Source of the DNA: Deinandra increscens subsp. villosa
Taxonomy: Eukaryota > Streptophyta > Magnoliopsida > Asterales > Asteraceae
Assembly: GCA_039602395.1 (NCBI GenBank)
Contig: JBCNJP010000007.1
Span: 119,756,957 to 119,820,956 of the forward strand
Reading direction: 5' to 3'
Length of the DNA stretch: 64,000 nt
In this document: positions 1-10,861 of the stretch, piece by piece
Layout of the letters: each line of letters opens with the position of its first letter
How positions within the stretch are numbered: position 1 is the stretch's first letter
Translations under genes and position numbers: made by a program
The notes under the pieces: model-generated
Databases searched by the model: none
Told to the model about the DNA's origin: nothing
What the model saw: only the letters and a program-made list of their open reading frames with translations

Positions 1-262
1 TGTTTTGAGATATGTTTAACAGAAGAGCACACGGCGACCCAACAAAATATGGCAAGCATCCTCCAGCACAATATCAGACCATATTTGATCTTCGCAATTA
101 AGCCATTAAATTGTGTAAGGTGTGGGGTGCGGCTGAGTGGTGAGGTTAAGCTTAGACACAAGGGTTTGAGAGGGAACGTTTGTACAGCTTCCACAATCAA
201 TAATTAGAGTACACGCTTTGTTGGAGACGTACAACGGTTGTGAAAGATGGATTCTCTTCGAA
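1..262 (-). pseudogene. Ty3/Gypsy retropepsin (aspartic protease) relic
   Basis: The minus strand reads, in pieces, like the protease domain of a Ty3/Gypsy polyprotein. The stretch IDCGSCTNVPSQTLVSKL (active-site D-x-G, from about position 201 downward) is followed by a piece ending EDACHILLGR. An in-frame TAA lies between them, and a frameshift separates the upstream piece (SIFHNRCTS). The relic is cut by the window edge, so its full size is unknown. Assignment rests on family resemblance recalled from memory; the stop and frameshift are directly visible. Confidence 0.7.
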
Positions 263-1031
263 GGTGTTCATCAAGGTCACCATCGTCTAGACCCACAAAT
301 AACTGATAGGTTTACGGAGAAAATCTACAAACTCTCGAATATATAAACGAAATATGAAACGGAAATTTAATGCATAAATTAAGAACTCAACATTTGAAAC
401 ATTTGTTCTTCTCACTACCGATCTATCGAGTAGTCTACTCGTAGGCTCTAAATACCAGATGTTGAAAAGAATTATAACTGATTAAACACAACATTTGGAT
501 GACTCATGGATTTCAACTGAATAGTAGGAATAGTTGCAGCTTGCATCACAAACGGAATCGTGCATTGCATATTTGGTTGACTAGCTTATAGGCCTATTTG
601 ATACGGTTACGGGCCATCTACGTGACACTTCCATCTCCAAAGATCACCACCCAAATTGGCCTAAATATGAGTTGGCAGATGGAACTTGTAACTTGTTTCA
701 AAGAAACAAAATTTCAATCTTAAACTTGTCTGTCATTTCTTACGTGAAAGCAATTACATAGGATTTGGAAAGGAAAATCAGTTTAAACATCACCCATTGA
801 TCTACTAAATTAAAGGAAACACTTGGAGATTAACTAAAACATAATGACAGCAATAATACGTGGGAAGTTGTAGACTGGGTCAAGGAGCTGGGTTGGCTGG
901 ATCGGCTTTGCAGCCGATCCGATTCACCCATTTGAGACCCGGCACGGTACCGAGCACGATGACCATCGCTAACATCTTTCCAGTCACTTGAGCCGCAAGG
1001 CAGCAAGGAATGTTGAAGAAGCTCGATGAAA
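263..1031. other. intergenic, 3' of cytochrome c
   Basis: No coding region or recognisable repeat was seen. The part next to 1031 should hold the 3' untranslated region and polyadenylation site of the minus-strand cytochrome c gene, but I cannot fix the site. Confidence 0.5.
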
Positions 1032-3956
1032 TCAAGTAGTTGACTGCTCCAAATACGCAATAAGATCAGCCCGATCCTGTGGTTCCTTCAGTCCAGGGAA
1101 AGCCTTCTTTGTTCCAGGAATGTACTGCACAATATCAACTTTGCAATCAGAAAAAGAAAAAGATCAAAAAGTTTATGTAAATTGACAGATTGTATATTTA
1201 CATTTACACACATCCAACATTTGCACACATCCAAGGACGAAGATTGATTACTATTGTAATTTCTGCCAAAAATCTTAGGAAGTAGCTCATATGACCACAT
1301 TTTGGTAAATATTTATATAAATTTTGGGCCATCAACTTATCAGCAGGTTGATATGGTGGAGTTGATATAAAGATAGAAACCAGCAGGGTCAAATTGGGTT
1401 GGAAGTGGGATAACATGGATCTCAAACCGGCCAAACTTGCTTCAGCGTGGACTGTTCGGTCTGCTTCAACGATTTATGAACATCCATGACATGGGCTATG
1501 CTTTTAGTAAAGGAGTGGATAAAATAGCAAGTGGAGGTTGTTCCTACTTTTCTCTTCTTGTACACAATTAATATTACTTGTTATGATTATTTATTAGTAA
1601 ATAAGTTTATATTTTATTTATTAATGATGCCCAAAGTTGCTAATAAAATCAAATTTCAAAGTAAAAAAATTATTAATAGATAATTATTTAATAACCACAC
1701 ATATTATACTCCTTGTTTATCAAAACATCAAAGATTTTTTTCAAAAAAATGTAGATCATTAATTGGTCAACGCAATCCAATCCAACCCATTTAACTAGCT
1801 TTCAAAACACGTGTACTGACCCAAACTATGTTGCTCGGTTACCCGACCAGCCCATTTTGCTGCTTCTACTACTGCAAGCTCACCTAAGACTCCGGAGCCT
1901 GATTCCTAAAGCCCCTTGAAACATTGTCACTGTAATTTCCAAGAAGTTCTCCAAGTGATTTGTCATAATTCACAACAATTGCAGAGATTTCTTTCTTATT
2001 TATATTAGGATTGTTCCCATAAATGTGTTTGGACTTTGGATCTTGATGATCACTCATTATACTCTATGAATAGCACTAATTCTAGTTCAATTTTCACTCT
2101 ACAAATTTAACAAAATTGAGTAAAAAGGTATTTAGAAATCAGATCAAGGGGGCACCAATAACTTTTATTACCCGAAATTATTCATTAAGCACCATCGCAG
2201 AAATCATCAATAACTTATTTAGAAATTTGCAGTTTTCTTGGTCCTTTTATACAGGCAAAAAAGAATTTGATTATCCTAGGGTGAAATTTTTCTTCAAAAC
2301 AACTTCTTTCTTAATATGATATTAGTCCAAATGCACAAATCCTGAGAATATGTGGTTTTTGAGGTTTGGTTTCCAAGTGGTTACTTAGTTACCAAAATTG
2401 TTTGACCTAACTTGATCCTCGAGGGATTTATTCAGTACTATGTTAGTTTCTAAACTCACTAAGAAACCAACATGATGTGTGAAGCAATAATCAGTTGATT
2501 AATAATTGAATAAAAACTCATCAAACTTCATGAAATGAAGTGATTCTGGTTAAAAAGGATATATGTTCTCCTTCATAGGTATGCCTACATCAATTGTTGG
2601 GTAACATTTCAGAAAAGAAAAGAGCTTAAGTACAATAAAGGTATACCTTTCTTGGGTTTAGCAAGTAGTCATAGAGTGTATTCTCTTCCCAGACCACAGC
2701 CATGTTCTTATGGGCAGCAGAATAAGAATACCCTGCTGTTGTGCCAGACTGCCTTCCAAAGAGACCATTCAAATTTGGCCCTTAATTTCACATGTGCAGA
2801 ATCAGAATGGTCAAAGAACTGAAATAGACAAACAAACCATTTACAAATGCAAAAAGTAGAGGACAGATGCAATAGCAACCACTCTTTAAGAGTGAGAAAA
2901 TGATACAGCATATAAAAGTAGCTTCTTGTGGGGCAGAGAGTCATATATATTTTGTGTGTGCGGGAGTGTCACTCAAAAATCAGGCAATAGTAAAACAGTA
3001 GGCTTGTAAATTACAATAAAGGAACGAAACGCATGTCTAGAAGGAGAGGTCCCATTACTACCACAATCCTAGTAAGAATCCCTGCCTAAAATAGTGAAAT
3101 GTTCAATATTTCCCTCATGGACCTAGAGTAATCAAGGTCTTATCAATGTTTCTTTGTTCTCAACCTGAAATTCGATATCAAATTAATTGGTGCATTCACA
3201 GTCTGACCTTAATTTTGGTTACCATTGTTAATAAACAAATTACCATTACAAACTAATATTAGACACATATAACATATTGTCAATTAACACCAAAACACAG
3301 AAATTTGTGTCAAGTGAGAACGAGAGACCTTTATTGAGAAGATAACAAGATGAATATGTTAACAACTCACCTTAATCTGTATCCCAAAACTTTAATAACA
3401 AAACAAAGCACAAATCGCATATAGGAGACATATATTTCAAACTAATACAGATAAACCATGAGATGGACCAATGTATTATAGCAATTTACCATATAAGCAT
3501 TCACCTGCTGCTCTTAGAAGTTTACTTATGAGAATGATCAAAGCTACTAGAATGTTGACACAAAAGTAATTTCCTGAATTATAAGTAGCTCACTATAACA
3601 CAAGGTGCTACCACCATTTACATTAGTCCTGAGGCATAACAGCTCAATAGCAAAAGGCGTTCACTATTTACATCAGAATCACATCATGTCATCAATCTGT
3701 CTGCATAATTCAATTCTACCGAATACCTGTACGATTAAGATGATTGATAGGCATTACATCCGTCGAACAACAAAATATAGCAGAAAATCGTAGATAATAG
3801 GCAATGATAGATGAAACTATGTTAGGAGTGGAGGAGGCGGAAACCTAGCTTGTGGCCGGCCCCTTTCTCGAGGGTGTGGCAGTGAGCACACTTGGTTTTG
3901 AATATCTTCTCGCCAACTTTAGCATCGCCTGGTGGTGGTTGTTCAGATGACGCCAT
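1032..3956 (-). CDS. CYTC: cytochrome c with Lys in place of the heme-ligand Met
   Basis: Three exons (3845-3956, 2647-2780, 1032-1124), all with GT-AG borders and compatible phases, give 112 residues, the normal plant length. Cytochrome c carries electrons from complex III to complex IV in the mitochondrial intermembrane space. The heme-attachment motif CAHCH is at residues 23-27, with His27 as proximal ligand; GPNLNGLFGR follows at 38-47, and Trp68 and Tyr76 sit at their conserved places. The distal ligand, Met80 in horse numbering (residue 89 here), lies in the conserved YIPGTKM stretch, but this gene reads YIPGTKK (AAG codon). Arg81 replaces the usually trimethylated Lys72, and Glu replaces Lys87. 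There are no stops and the introns are clean, so it looks like an intact, divergent paralog rather than a dead copy. The start is the only ATG that gives the usual short N-terminal extension. Confidence 0.93.
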
Positions 3957-4069
3957 TTTCCGGTAACACACGCGTCGCCGATAAGACTCCGGAGAGTTGT
4001 TAGGGTTTGGACTTTTACAGAGACAGCGGAAACCACCTTTCTAGACCTCTGAAATTGACTAAACCCTAA
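3957..4069 (-). promoter_or_regulatory. cytochrome c leader/proximal promoter with telo-box motifs
   Basis: Directly upstream of the ATG (reading minus) lies an AAACCCTA-type motif (plus-strand TAGGGTTT at 4001-4008), and AAACCCTAA lies on the plus strand at 4061-4069. Such telo-boxes are common in promoters and leaders of plant growth and translation genes. No TATA box or start site can be fixed from sequence alone. Confidence 0.35.
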
Positions 4070-4854
4070 TTTGTCAATAAGTATAAATACATAAATATAA
4101 TATGATTATAATTAAATGAATAGACCATTTATTCAAGTGATGTGATTAACAGTGAGGTAATGGAGAGTGGTGAGCTCAGGGGAGTTGGAAGAAGGCGAAT
4201 GGATTCAGGTATAAACAAGTGCGTACTGCATAATTTACGTATTCTATGACAAATTGATGCTTTTAGTAGTGAAAGTTCCCTTTTACTCTATAACGGTTCG
4301 AAACCAAAAGACAGGCAAATTTGGAAAGCTCTTAACGGCAATATGTGACGTCTGGGTCTGATACCAGATAACGTTTGAAACAAAGTTTTTTTTTTTTTAT
4401 GGTGTTCAAAAAATCCAAAATTTTAACCGTATCTAAAATCGAAAAACCGAACTAAAATCCTTATTCAGATTTAGTATCGATTCTAACCCGAAACGAAATT
4501 CCTTGTTCGGATTTTGGCTATAGCTAAAAACTTATCCAACGACTAATTTATCCAAACCAAACTTCTTATTTGAAAATCTCGCTTCAATCAGTTCAAATAC
4601 TTATAAAACTTACTATTTAGCACTTTTTTTTCAAAATTACCTTTAGTTTTAAGTTAACTTAATTAAAATTAAACATTAAATAATAAACCAGTTTCATATA
4701 TGTTTTATGTGTCACTTAATTTTAAAAAATGTCAACAATTATCTTAAAAAGAAAAAGTTATATAAGACTAAAATAACTAATAAAAAAACGATTGACTTTA
4801 TAGCTACAACATGTTTTTATTACCTCTAGTGAAACATTTGAAAAACCTCACTTA
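4070..4854. other. AT-rich intergenic stretch upstream of cytochrome c
   Basis: Simple AT-rich sequence with homopolymer runs. No gene, RNA or repeat border was recognised before the MITE that starts at 4855. Confidence 0.5.
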
Positions 4855-5152
4855 GAGCATTCACAGCAGGTTCCCTATCCTTATCCTTATAATTTATACT
4901 TTTATCATTACCTTTTCTCTATCTTCCACTCACAACCAAAATTAAATAATATTTTTTATTACCTTTATCATTACCTTTTCTCACTCTTCAAACTTAAATT
5001 TTAAAGATTCACCAAATTTTTCCTCAAATATAGGGATTCCCCAGATTTTTCCTTAAATATTTTTCTCTCCTCTACTCACAACCACTCAAAACTACACCTT
5101 AAATTTTAAGGTTTACCCTCATATCATTATAAGGAATAGGATGTGAATGCTC
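4855..5152. mobile_element. Tourist-like MITE (298 bp)
   Basis: Perfect 11-bp terminal inverted repeats (GAGCATTCACA at the left, TGTGAATGCTC at the right) are flanked on both sides by the trinucleotide TTA (4852-4854 and 5153-5155). A TTA target duplication is typical of PIF/Harbinger elements. The interior has no coding capacity. Confidence 0.8.
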
Positions 5153-5333
5153 TTAATATTACATAATTAAAAGAAAAAAAATCAAACTATCTCACTATAT
5201 TCTTCTATAAAGAAAAAAATCAAATAAAAGCAGCTTGCCCTACGCAAGTAGACATTCAAAGATTAAAAAGGTCAAATCTGACCCCTAAATATAGGATGTG
5301 CTTTTACATATCTATATCTATTCTATATCTATA

Positions 5334-5601
5334 TCTATATATATAATAAAACAAAAGTTTTTGGCATCACAATTTGTCATGTGGCACCCCACATTCATCC
5401 TCAACAATTTTTCTTGCCAATTCTCCTAATTATGGAAGTGATTTGTATTTCCAATTTTTTATTTATTGCATTCCAAAATATTTTAATAACCAATTATTTA
5501 ATTATTAAAGATATGAAAATACATAATTGTCGTATATTATGATTGTATTTATAGTTTTTTTTTCTAAAGTCACCCGTGTAACACACGGGGATAAAAACTA
5601 G
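5334..5601 (+). mobile_element. non-autonomous Helitron (268 bp)
   Basis: The element starts with TC (TCTATATATATAATAAAA), ends in CTAG followed by a T, and has just before its end a hairpin formed by CCCGTGT and ACACGGG. These are the classic Helitron termini, with insertion between A and T and no target duplication. It shares most of its body with the Helitron sequences at 10862-11627. No Rep or helicase coding sequence is present. Confidence 0.8.
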
Positions 5602-5941
5602 TAACTAATAATAAATAAAAACAATTTTGAATTGCCAAACTATTATTACAAAATTGAAAGCAGCAGGCTCAAAAATCATAAATAGAATGCACTAATTAAA
5701 GTAATGAGGATGGACCAAATTTTACAGGGCTTTATAGAGGCAGTAGCAGAATATGATGAAGATACATATCACAATTCCCACCAAAAAAAACAAGGTGGAT
5801 TCCCAGCCAAACCATCATACATATCTCACATCTTCAAAACAAATAAAACCAAAAATAAATAAAAACAAAAAACAGCAATCCTTATTAAGAAATCTAAAAA
5901 CCCTTTACAAGCTCTTGATTTGCCACAAAATTTAGCCTTTT
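5602..5941. other. intergenic, 3' of the seven-transmembrane gene
   Basis: No gene was recognised. The segment next to 5942 should carry the 3' untranslated region of the minus-strand gene that ends there. Confidence 0.45.
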
Positions 5942-7141
5942 TCATTCAAGTTGTGCAGATGAGGGGAGCATAGGCCAGCCCAGCAGCTGAGGTGAACCAA
6001 CCGGGGTCGAATGCTGACTGGGTGAAAACAAACTCAGCTCCACAAAACCTGCCGGACGATCACGGTGATCGTTTATCTCCATTGCGCGAAATGATAACGA
6101 CCCCTGCTTTCCCAAATTATCATGATCCTGATCAGTTATCCTGCTATGTTCATCATCGAGAGGGCGTTGGTTAGCTATTAGAGAAAGTGTGTCATTGTGT
6201 TCTTCAATAATCCTTCTCCTATCCTCTATATCTTGTAAAGTCTTCAATGCCAATGAATCCGCAATCGGGAAGTAAACAAACATACAAACACCCAGGGCAG
6301 CACAACATAATAGGGATAGAAACGCCAAGAATGCAAGAACTTCAAACACGGTCTCACCCGGTTTTGATAGAACGGACAAACCAAGTAACAGAACCCGTAA
6401 CGGAAAGGAACTAGAAATGGAGATTATTAATATCAAGACCCTTTTTTGCAACCCTTTACTTATAACCAAACTTAATATTCGCCTCCCAAGCAAGAACAAA
6501 TAGAGAGTCAACATGGTGTCGAAAACACCAAGAAAGATGGTGCTCATTAAAGGATAATAGCAACGAGCAACATCGTTTTGGTAATCAGACGTGATTCTGA
6601 AAAAGTATCCCCACTTGTTCGTGTGCATGTGCATGTCGGTTTTATAGTGAGGTCCGACTAGAACAACCGTTAACTGAAGGGCAAACATCGGGAAGCAACA
6701 TAAGAGAACATACATTGTGGTTTTGAGATTCCAGTTTTGACTTAACGGGCCTGACTCGGTTTTCTGTAAGGATGCACGGAGAAGGAAAACGAGGGTGAGG
6801 AATAGACACGGTTCTGCAAACCCTAGGTTTGACATGATGTAGCATTTGCAAACAATCTCTTGCCATTTTAAGTTAAGGGTATGTAATACCCGACCGTCTT
6901 GTCGAAGGAACTCAAGGCGTAAAATTTCTCCAAAACCCCACCAAATAGAAAATAGTATGAAAATGACACGGATGACCCACGGGCCTGCAAAATATCCAAG
7001 ACGGTTATACCCTTGACTGCGAATGTGAGATCGGAAATAGAATGAGTACAAGATGCAGAGGAAACCAATGATACCCAAAACAGCTACGAGGGATATTGTG
7101 ACCACACCAAGTGCATCAGCAACTAATTTTGTCAGGGGCAT
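5942..7141 (-). CDS. plant seven-transmembrane protein of unknown function
   Basis: One long uninterrupted coding exon encodes about 399 residues from the ATG at 7141 (protein starts MPLTKLVADAL). The open frame continues upstream to 7216, with another ATG at 7189, so the start is uncertain. I prefer 7141 because the first membrane helix follows at once. Seven strongly hydrophobic segments are visible (roughly residues 10-33, 53-73, 103-125, 143-165, 195-220, 232-255 and 263-292), followed by a cytosolic-looking tail of about 100 residues rich in charged, Ser and Pro residues. This is a GPCR-like topology, but no known GPCR motif was recognised, so no function is assigned. The CDS sits in one exon, and a leader exon with a good donor site lies about 1.8 kb upstream (see 9003). 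Confidence 0.8.
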   Translation of the reverse strand: MPLTKLVADALGVVTISLVAVLGIIGFLCILYSFYFRSHIRSQGYNRLGYFAGPWVIRVIFILFSIWWGFGEILRLEFLRQDGRVLHTLNLKWQEIVCKCYIMSNLGFAEPCLFLTLVFLLRASLQKTESGPLSQNWNLKTTMYVLLCCFPMFALQLTVVLVGPHYKTDMHMHTNKWGYFFRITSDYQNDVARCYYPLMSTIFLGVFDTMLTLYLFLLGRRILSLVISKGLQKRVLILIISISSSFPLRVLLLGLSVLSKPGETVFEVLAFLAFLSLLCCAALGVCMFVYFPIADSLALKTLQDIEDRRRIIEEHNDTLSLIANQRPLDDEHSRITDQDHDNLGKQGSLSFRAMEINDHRDRPAGFVELSLFSPSQHSTPVGSPQLLGWPMLPSSAQLE

Positions 7142-9002
7142 CACCCAAAACACAGATTCCACGCATGCTCTCCGACAGCATGGATACATAAAAGTACCAG
7201 GTAACTTGGAGTTCAAGCTACATGAAAAGGGAAGAGTTCAATAATATCTCAATGTGGAAAACACTTCATGGATGCCAGCAGCCAACATACACTTAGTTGT
7301 AGATATTTAAAGTTATCCCTCCGCAAATCAAGTACTCAAGAAGACCACTACAGGTTGATTATGTCAGAATAAACCTCCCAAGAACTTGCCAGATATACCG
7401 CCTACAACGAAAAATATGGAGATATTATAAAAAAAGTAGAACATGATAATCAAATTAAAAAATATGGTAATAGGAATAAACATTTATTAGGTCTCATACA
7501 CACGATCTCATGAGATCATCACATTTGATAACCAAAACTAACAAGAAACGACAATGAAGATTCTTGTAACGTAAACATGCACGACAAATATTTCTATATA
7601 TAGTTCTAGTAGTCGGTTAGTCGCACGCAAATTCAGAGAAGGCGCTTTTGAACATGACTGATAAAACATCTCAGTTAAGATGGACATAAACAAAACAGGG
7701 CAATCAAAATCTTGGACGATAATAGATAAGGCAAGTAAAAGAGATTTAAGATAACTGATTTCTTTCTTGATGTGATTTGCAATAAACTTCTGTTTCAAGT
7801 TATTTTTCTCTTACAAAAACAGAAACGTTGGAGAGAATAAAACTAGTGACGTCATATCAGTCAGTGGTAATGGAATACAATACTAGAATATAATTATTTA
7901 CATTTATTCAAGATTTCTTATATAGTGAGAACGTTACTTTTAATTCAAGATATAGTCAAACTATATTAAACATTAACATACACAAGAGGTGAGAAAATGT
8001 CACTGAGATCGTCTGTCCTACACGTGACCTCACTTTTCCATCAAGCACATATTACTTTGAACTCAAACCACAAAAGCAGCTGATTCTTTACAAGAAAGAC
8101 AATACTAAAGAGAAATGACCTATATCAATCACAAAAGATGACAAAATTGCTTTGTGAGAGGAAAACCTCTCCATCAAAAACCTAGGTATTGGAGCCTTAT
8201 ACACTACAAACTCAATAACATGGGTGATAGATGTTGTATAAACCATCACTGAAGGACTCCAGATTACTTTTACAGGACACCTAGAGCCAATTACAGTTCC
8301 ACATAATCAACACCAACTACGAAATGTAATAGCAGATTGCCAGATTCACTGCACACAAGAAACCCATATGAAGTTTCTTCTACATGGCTAGCAAGTAGCA
8401 ATATTCACTCCAAAGAGCAAATTATAGACTGCAGTTGTAAAATAACATAATTTTTTATAAAAAGTTAAGTATCTTAACCAAGAATTTTCAAGTAACCACT
8501 CAACCTAAGGCCTTTAATCACTAACTCTAGTGTATAAAAAGGCAGTTTTCCACAATTAAACAATGGAATTAGACAAAATTAGACTGCAGAACTGAGAAAA
8601 TCCAAGTTCTCAACTCACCAAACGTGATAACTAACATCAAATCAACCTAATTCTAGAACCCCCTTTAGCATTAATTAAGTTAAATACAGAAGAGACAAGC
8701 ATACATTAACCCTAACTCCTTCATTCACCTAACAAATTCTTCGATTAGTAACTCAACCGCCAATTTTATCAGAAATTACAGGGCGGAACCGTACAAGAAG
8801 CAGAACAAAATACACAGAATTAACAAACAACAATCTCTTAACCGCCTAGTTTCAACGAATTTGGCTCAAAATCAAGAGCAGTAAGCACATATTTCAGTTC
8901 GAAACCCTTGAAAACAACAAACAAAGCAGTTAATCCACAGAAACAGAACAAGTACGCGCTGAAATCGAGAGAAATAACCAGATCAATGGTGAAGAAACTT
9001 AC
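7142..9002 (-). other. probable leader intron of the seven-transmembrane gene
   Basis: This stretch has no convincing coding exon. On the minus strand it runs from the GTAAGT donor at 9002 to an acceptor somewhere just upstream of the coding exon; a CATGTAG acceptor candidate ends near 7220. No transposon border was recognised in it. Confidence 0.45.
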
Positions 9003-9075
9003 AACGCGAAGTAGAAGTCCAGATCGCTCGAGCTGTAACCAGATTGAGAATCAAAATCAGAAAACTGAAAACCCT

Positions 9076-9107
<32 letters not shown>

Positions 9108-9160
9108 AAGAGAACGTAAGGTAGGGGGAGGACCGAAGCAAATAGAGAGAGGGGAGCAAG
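9003..9160 (-). promoter_or_regulatory. probable 5' leader exon with CT-rich tract
   Basis: On the minus strand a CT-repeat tract leads into TAGGGTTTTCAG and ends at the consensus donor TTGTAAGTTTC (GT at 9002-9001). A pyrimidine-rich leader followed by an intron is common in plant genes. The assignment to the seven-transmembrane gene is inferred from orientation and distance only. Confidence 0.5.
9076..9103. repeat. (GA)n microsatellite
   Basis: An uninterrupted dinucleotide run of about 28 bp, inside the presumed leader exon (CT on the coding strand). Confidence 0.95.
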
Positions 9161-9293
9161 AGGGCTTTGTTGATGACAGCCTGTCTCCAGCAAATACACC
9201 ATTCAAGGAAATAAATAAAAATCTACAAATTGGAAGAAAAATAATAATTGAACAACTAATAGAATGTATTTTTTAATAATTTTAAAAGAAATT

Positions 9294-9322
9294 TAATTAT
9301 TATTATTATTATTATTATTATT
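9294..9322. repeat. (ATT)n microsatellite
   Basis: About nine uninterrupted ATT units. Confidence 0.95.
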
Positions 9323-9443
9323 TAGTTTTGTTGCATATTTAATCACTTGCTTTTTTGCTAAAAAGATGCCTCTACTATTAAACATCACATTAATTAGAAG
9401 ATATATATACTAATAAATATTAACAACTAATAGAATATATTTT

Positions 9444-9765
9444 GGAAAATTGGATTTTAATAATATGAGTTTTAACTCATTGGCGAATAATAATACGAGT
9501 TTCACAGTTGGCTGACAATAATACCAATTAATGAGGTGGGTGTCAATAATGATATGCCGTTAGTTTGAACCCTAACGGCGTTACAAAAGAGTTTGAAACT
9601 CATTGAGGCCACGTCAGCAAATTTGTAACGCCGTTAGGGTTTAAACTAACGGCATATCATTATTGACACCCACCTCATTAATTGGTATTATTGTCAGCCA
9701 ACTTTGAAACTCGTATTATTATTCGCCAATGAGTTAAAACTCATATTATTAAAATCCAATTTTCC
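9444..9765. mobile_element. foldback MITE, near-perfect palindrome (322 bp)
   Basis: Almost the whole element is one inverted repeat. The left arm opens with GGAAAATTGGATTTTAATAA, the right arm closes with its complement, and the arms meet at TAACGGCGTTAC / GTAACGCCGTTA around a loop of about 50 bp. The motif AATAATACGAGTTT recurs in the arms. Related copies lie at 37652-38002 and, in part, near 10655-10814. No target duplication could be fixed. There is no coding potential. Confidence 0.85.
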
Positions 9766-9872
9766 TTAGTAATTTAAAAAAAAAATTTAATATTTTTGTT
9801 ACATATTTAATCACTTACTTTTTATTTTGTAAAAGATGCCTCTGTCAAACATTACAATGAGGCCGAGTATAA

Positions 9873-10189
9873 GGGACATGATGGGGGTTAAAAATGGCGT
9901 CTCCATAGGGCTCCAACATCGCCCCCGGAATGCTATGGGGCAATATTTTTGTTCTTCCGCTATAAATATAGCACTGTTATATCTGGTATGTGATTTGTTG
10001 ACTTTTAAGGTCTTTTTTATTGGTTGAGATTTTTTAAGGTTTTTTAAATAAAATAATATAATTGAGTAATAATTACGGGACGTTACGGAGCTTTATGACT
10101 ACACGCTTTTGAGTCATAAAGCCCTAGCTAACTAGACCATCACGTGTCGCATAACGCCCCGTACAAAAGCTTTATAATTACAGATACCC
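9873..10189. mobile_element. Harbinger-type MITE, same family as 38342-38677
   Basis: TAA flanks both ends (9870-9872 and 10190-10192). The ends are imperfect inverted repeats (GGGACATGAT... and ...TTACAGATACCC). The interior shares several blocks with the copy at 38342-38677, including TGAGTAATAATTA followed by a GACGTTA/GGCGTTATA-like block and GCATAACGCCC near the right end. Confidence 0.6.
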
Positions 10190-10654
10190 TAATTAAAAGA
10201 TGTAGATACTTATATTGGCGAGAATCCTAATACAAACCTATAAATAAATAAGAGTTAGCTTCTAGGGAATATCAATTTTTTAAAGAAGATTTTTACCTTT
10301 TAGATTTAGATTTTTACTTGGTTGTTTATTATATTTTCAAAGACGAGTTGCTCGGCACAAATTTGTTGGTTAAGAGAATATTTATAATTTTTTATAACGA
10401 TTCTCATGATTAAAAGAACAATAATTAAGAAATAAATATGAGTTGTTGCGGTGAAATATGTACAAACTACTCTAGTCATTATCAAATAATTTACTCTCTA
10501 ACTACTCTTGTAACTTCATTTGCTCATCCACCATAACACTTCGTGGTTTACATCATACCATTGTGTTTGTTTTTTGATATATCAAGTCATTAGGGAAAAA
10601 AAAAAAGAAAGAAAGAAAACGAACAAGAAAGGGTACATGATAACTTGTATTAAT
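10190..10654. other. AT-rich intergenic
   Basis: No gene or element border was recognised in this stretch. Confidence 0.4.
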
Positions 10655-10814
10655 CAGTGCCACATCAGCAAAAAACTAACGGAGTTAAGGAAACTTAACG
10701 GGGGTCCAATGAAATCCAACTCCTTAATAATTGGGATTAATGTAGGCCAATTTTAAAATTGGGATTAATATTGGCCAATTGGTAATAACTTGGATTATTA
10801 AAATCCAATTTTCC
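10655..10814. mobile_element. partial or diverged copy of the foldback MITE family
   Basis: The right part ends in the same sequence as the element at 9444 (GGATTATTAAAATCCAATTT, then TCC), and GCCACATCAGC with CTAACGGAGTTA resembles its core. Left border uncertain; probably a deleted copy. Confidence 0.5.
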
Positions 10815-10861
10815 TTATTTAAACAATAAAGCTCGTTATTGAATGAATTCTTATCTATCTA

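Noticed and set aside
3605..3793. Small plus-strand frame within cytochrome c intron 1
   Set aside because: No homology recognised, opposite strand to the gene, and ordinary intron composition.
8908..9276. 122-codon plus-strand frame
   Set aside because: Its centre is the translated GA repeat, and its strand is opposite to the leader exon and donor site seen there.
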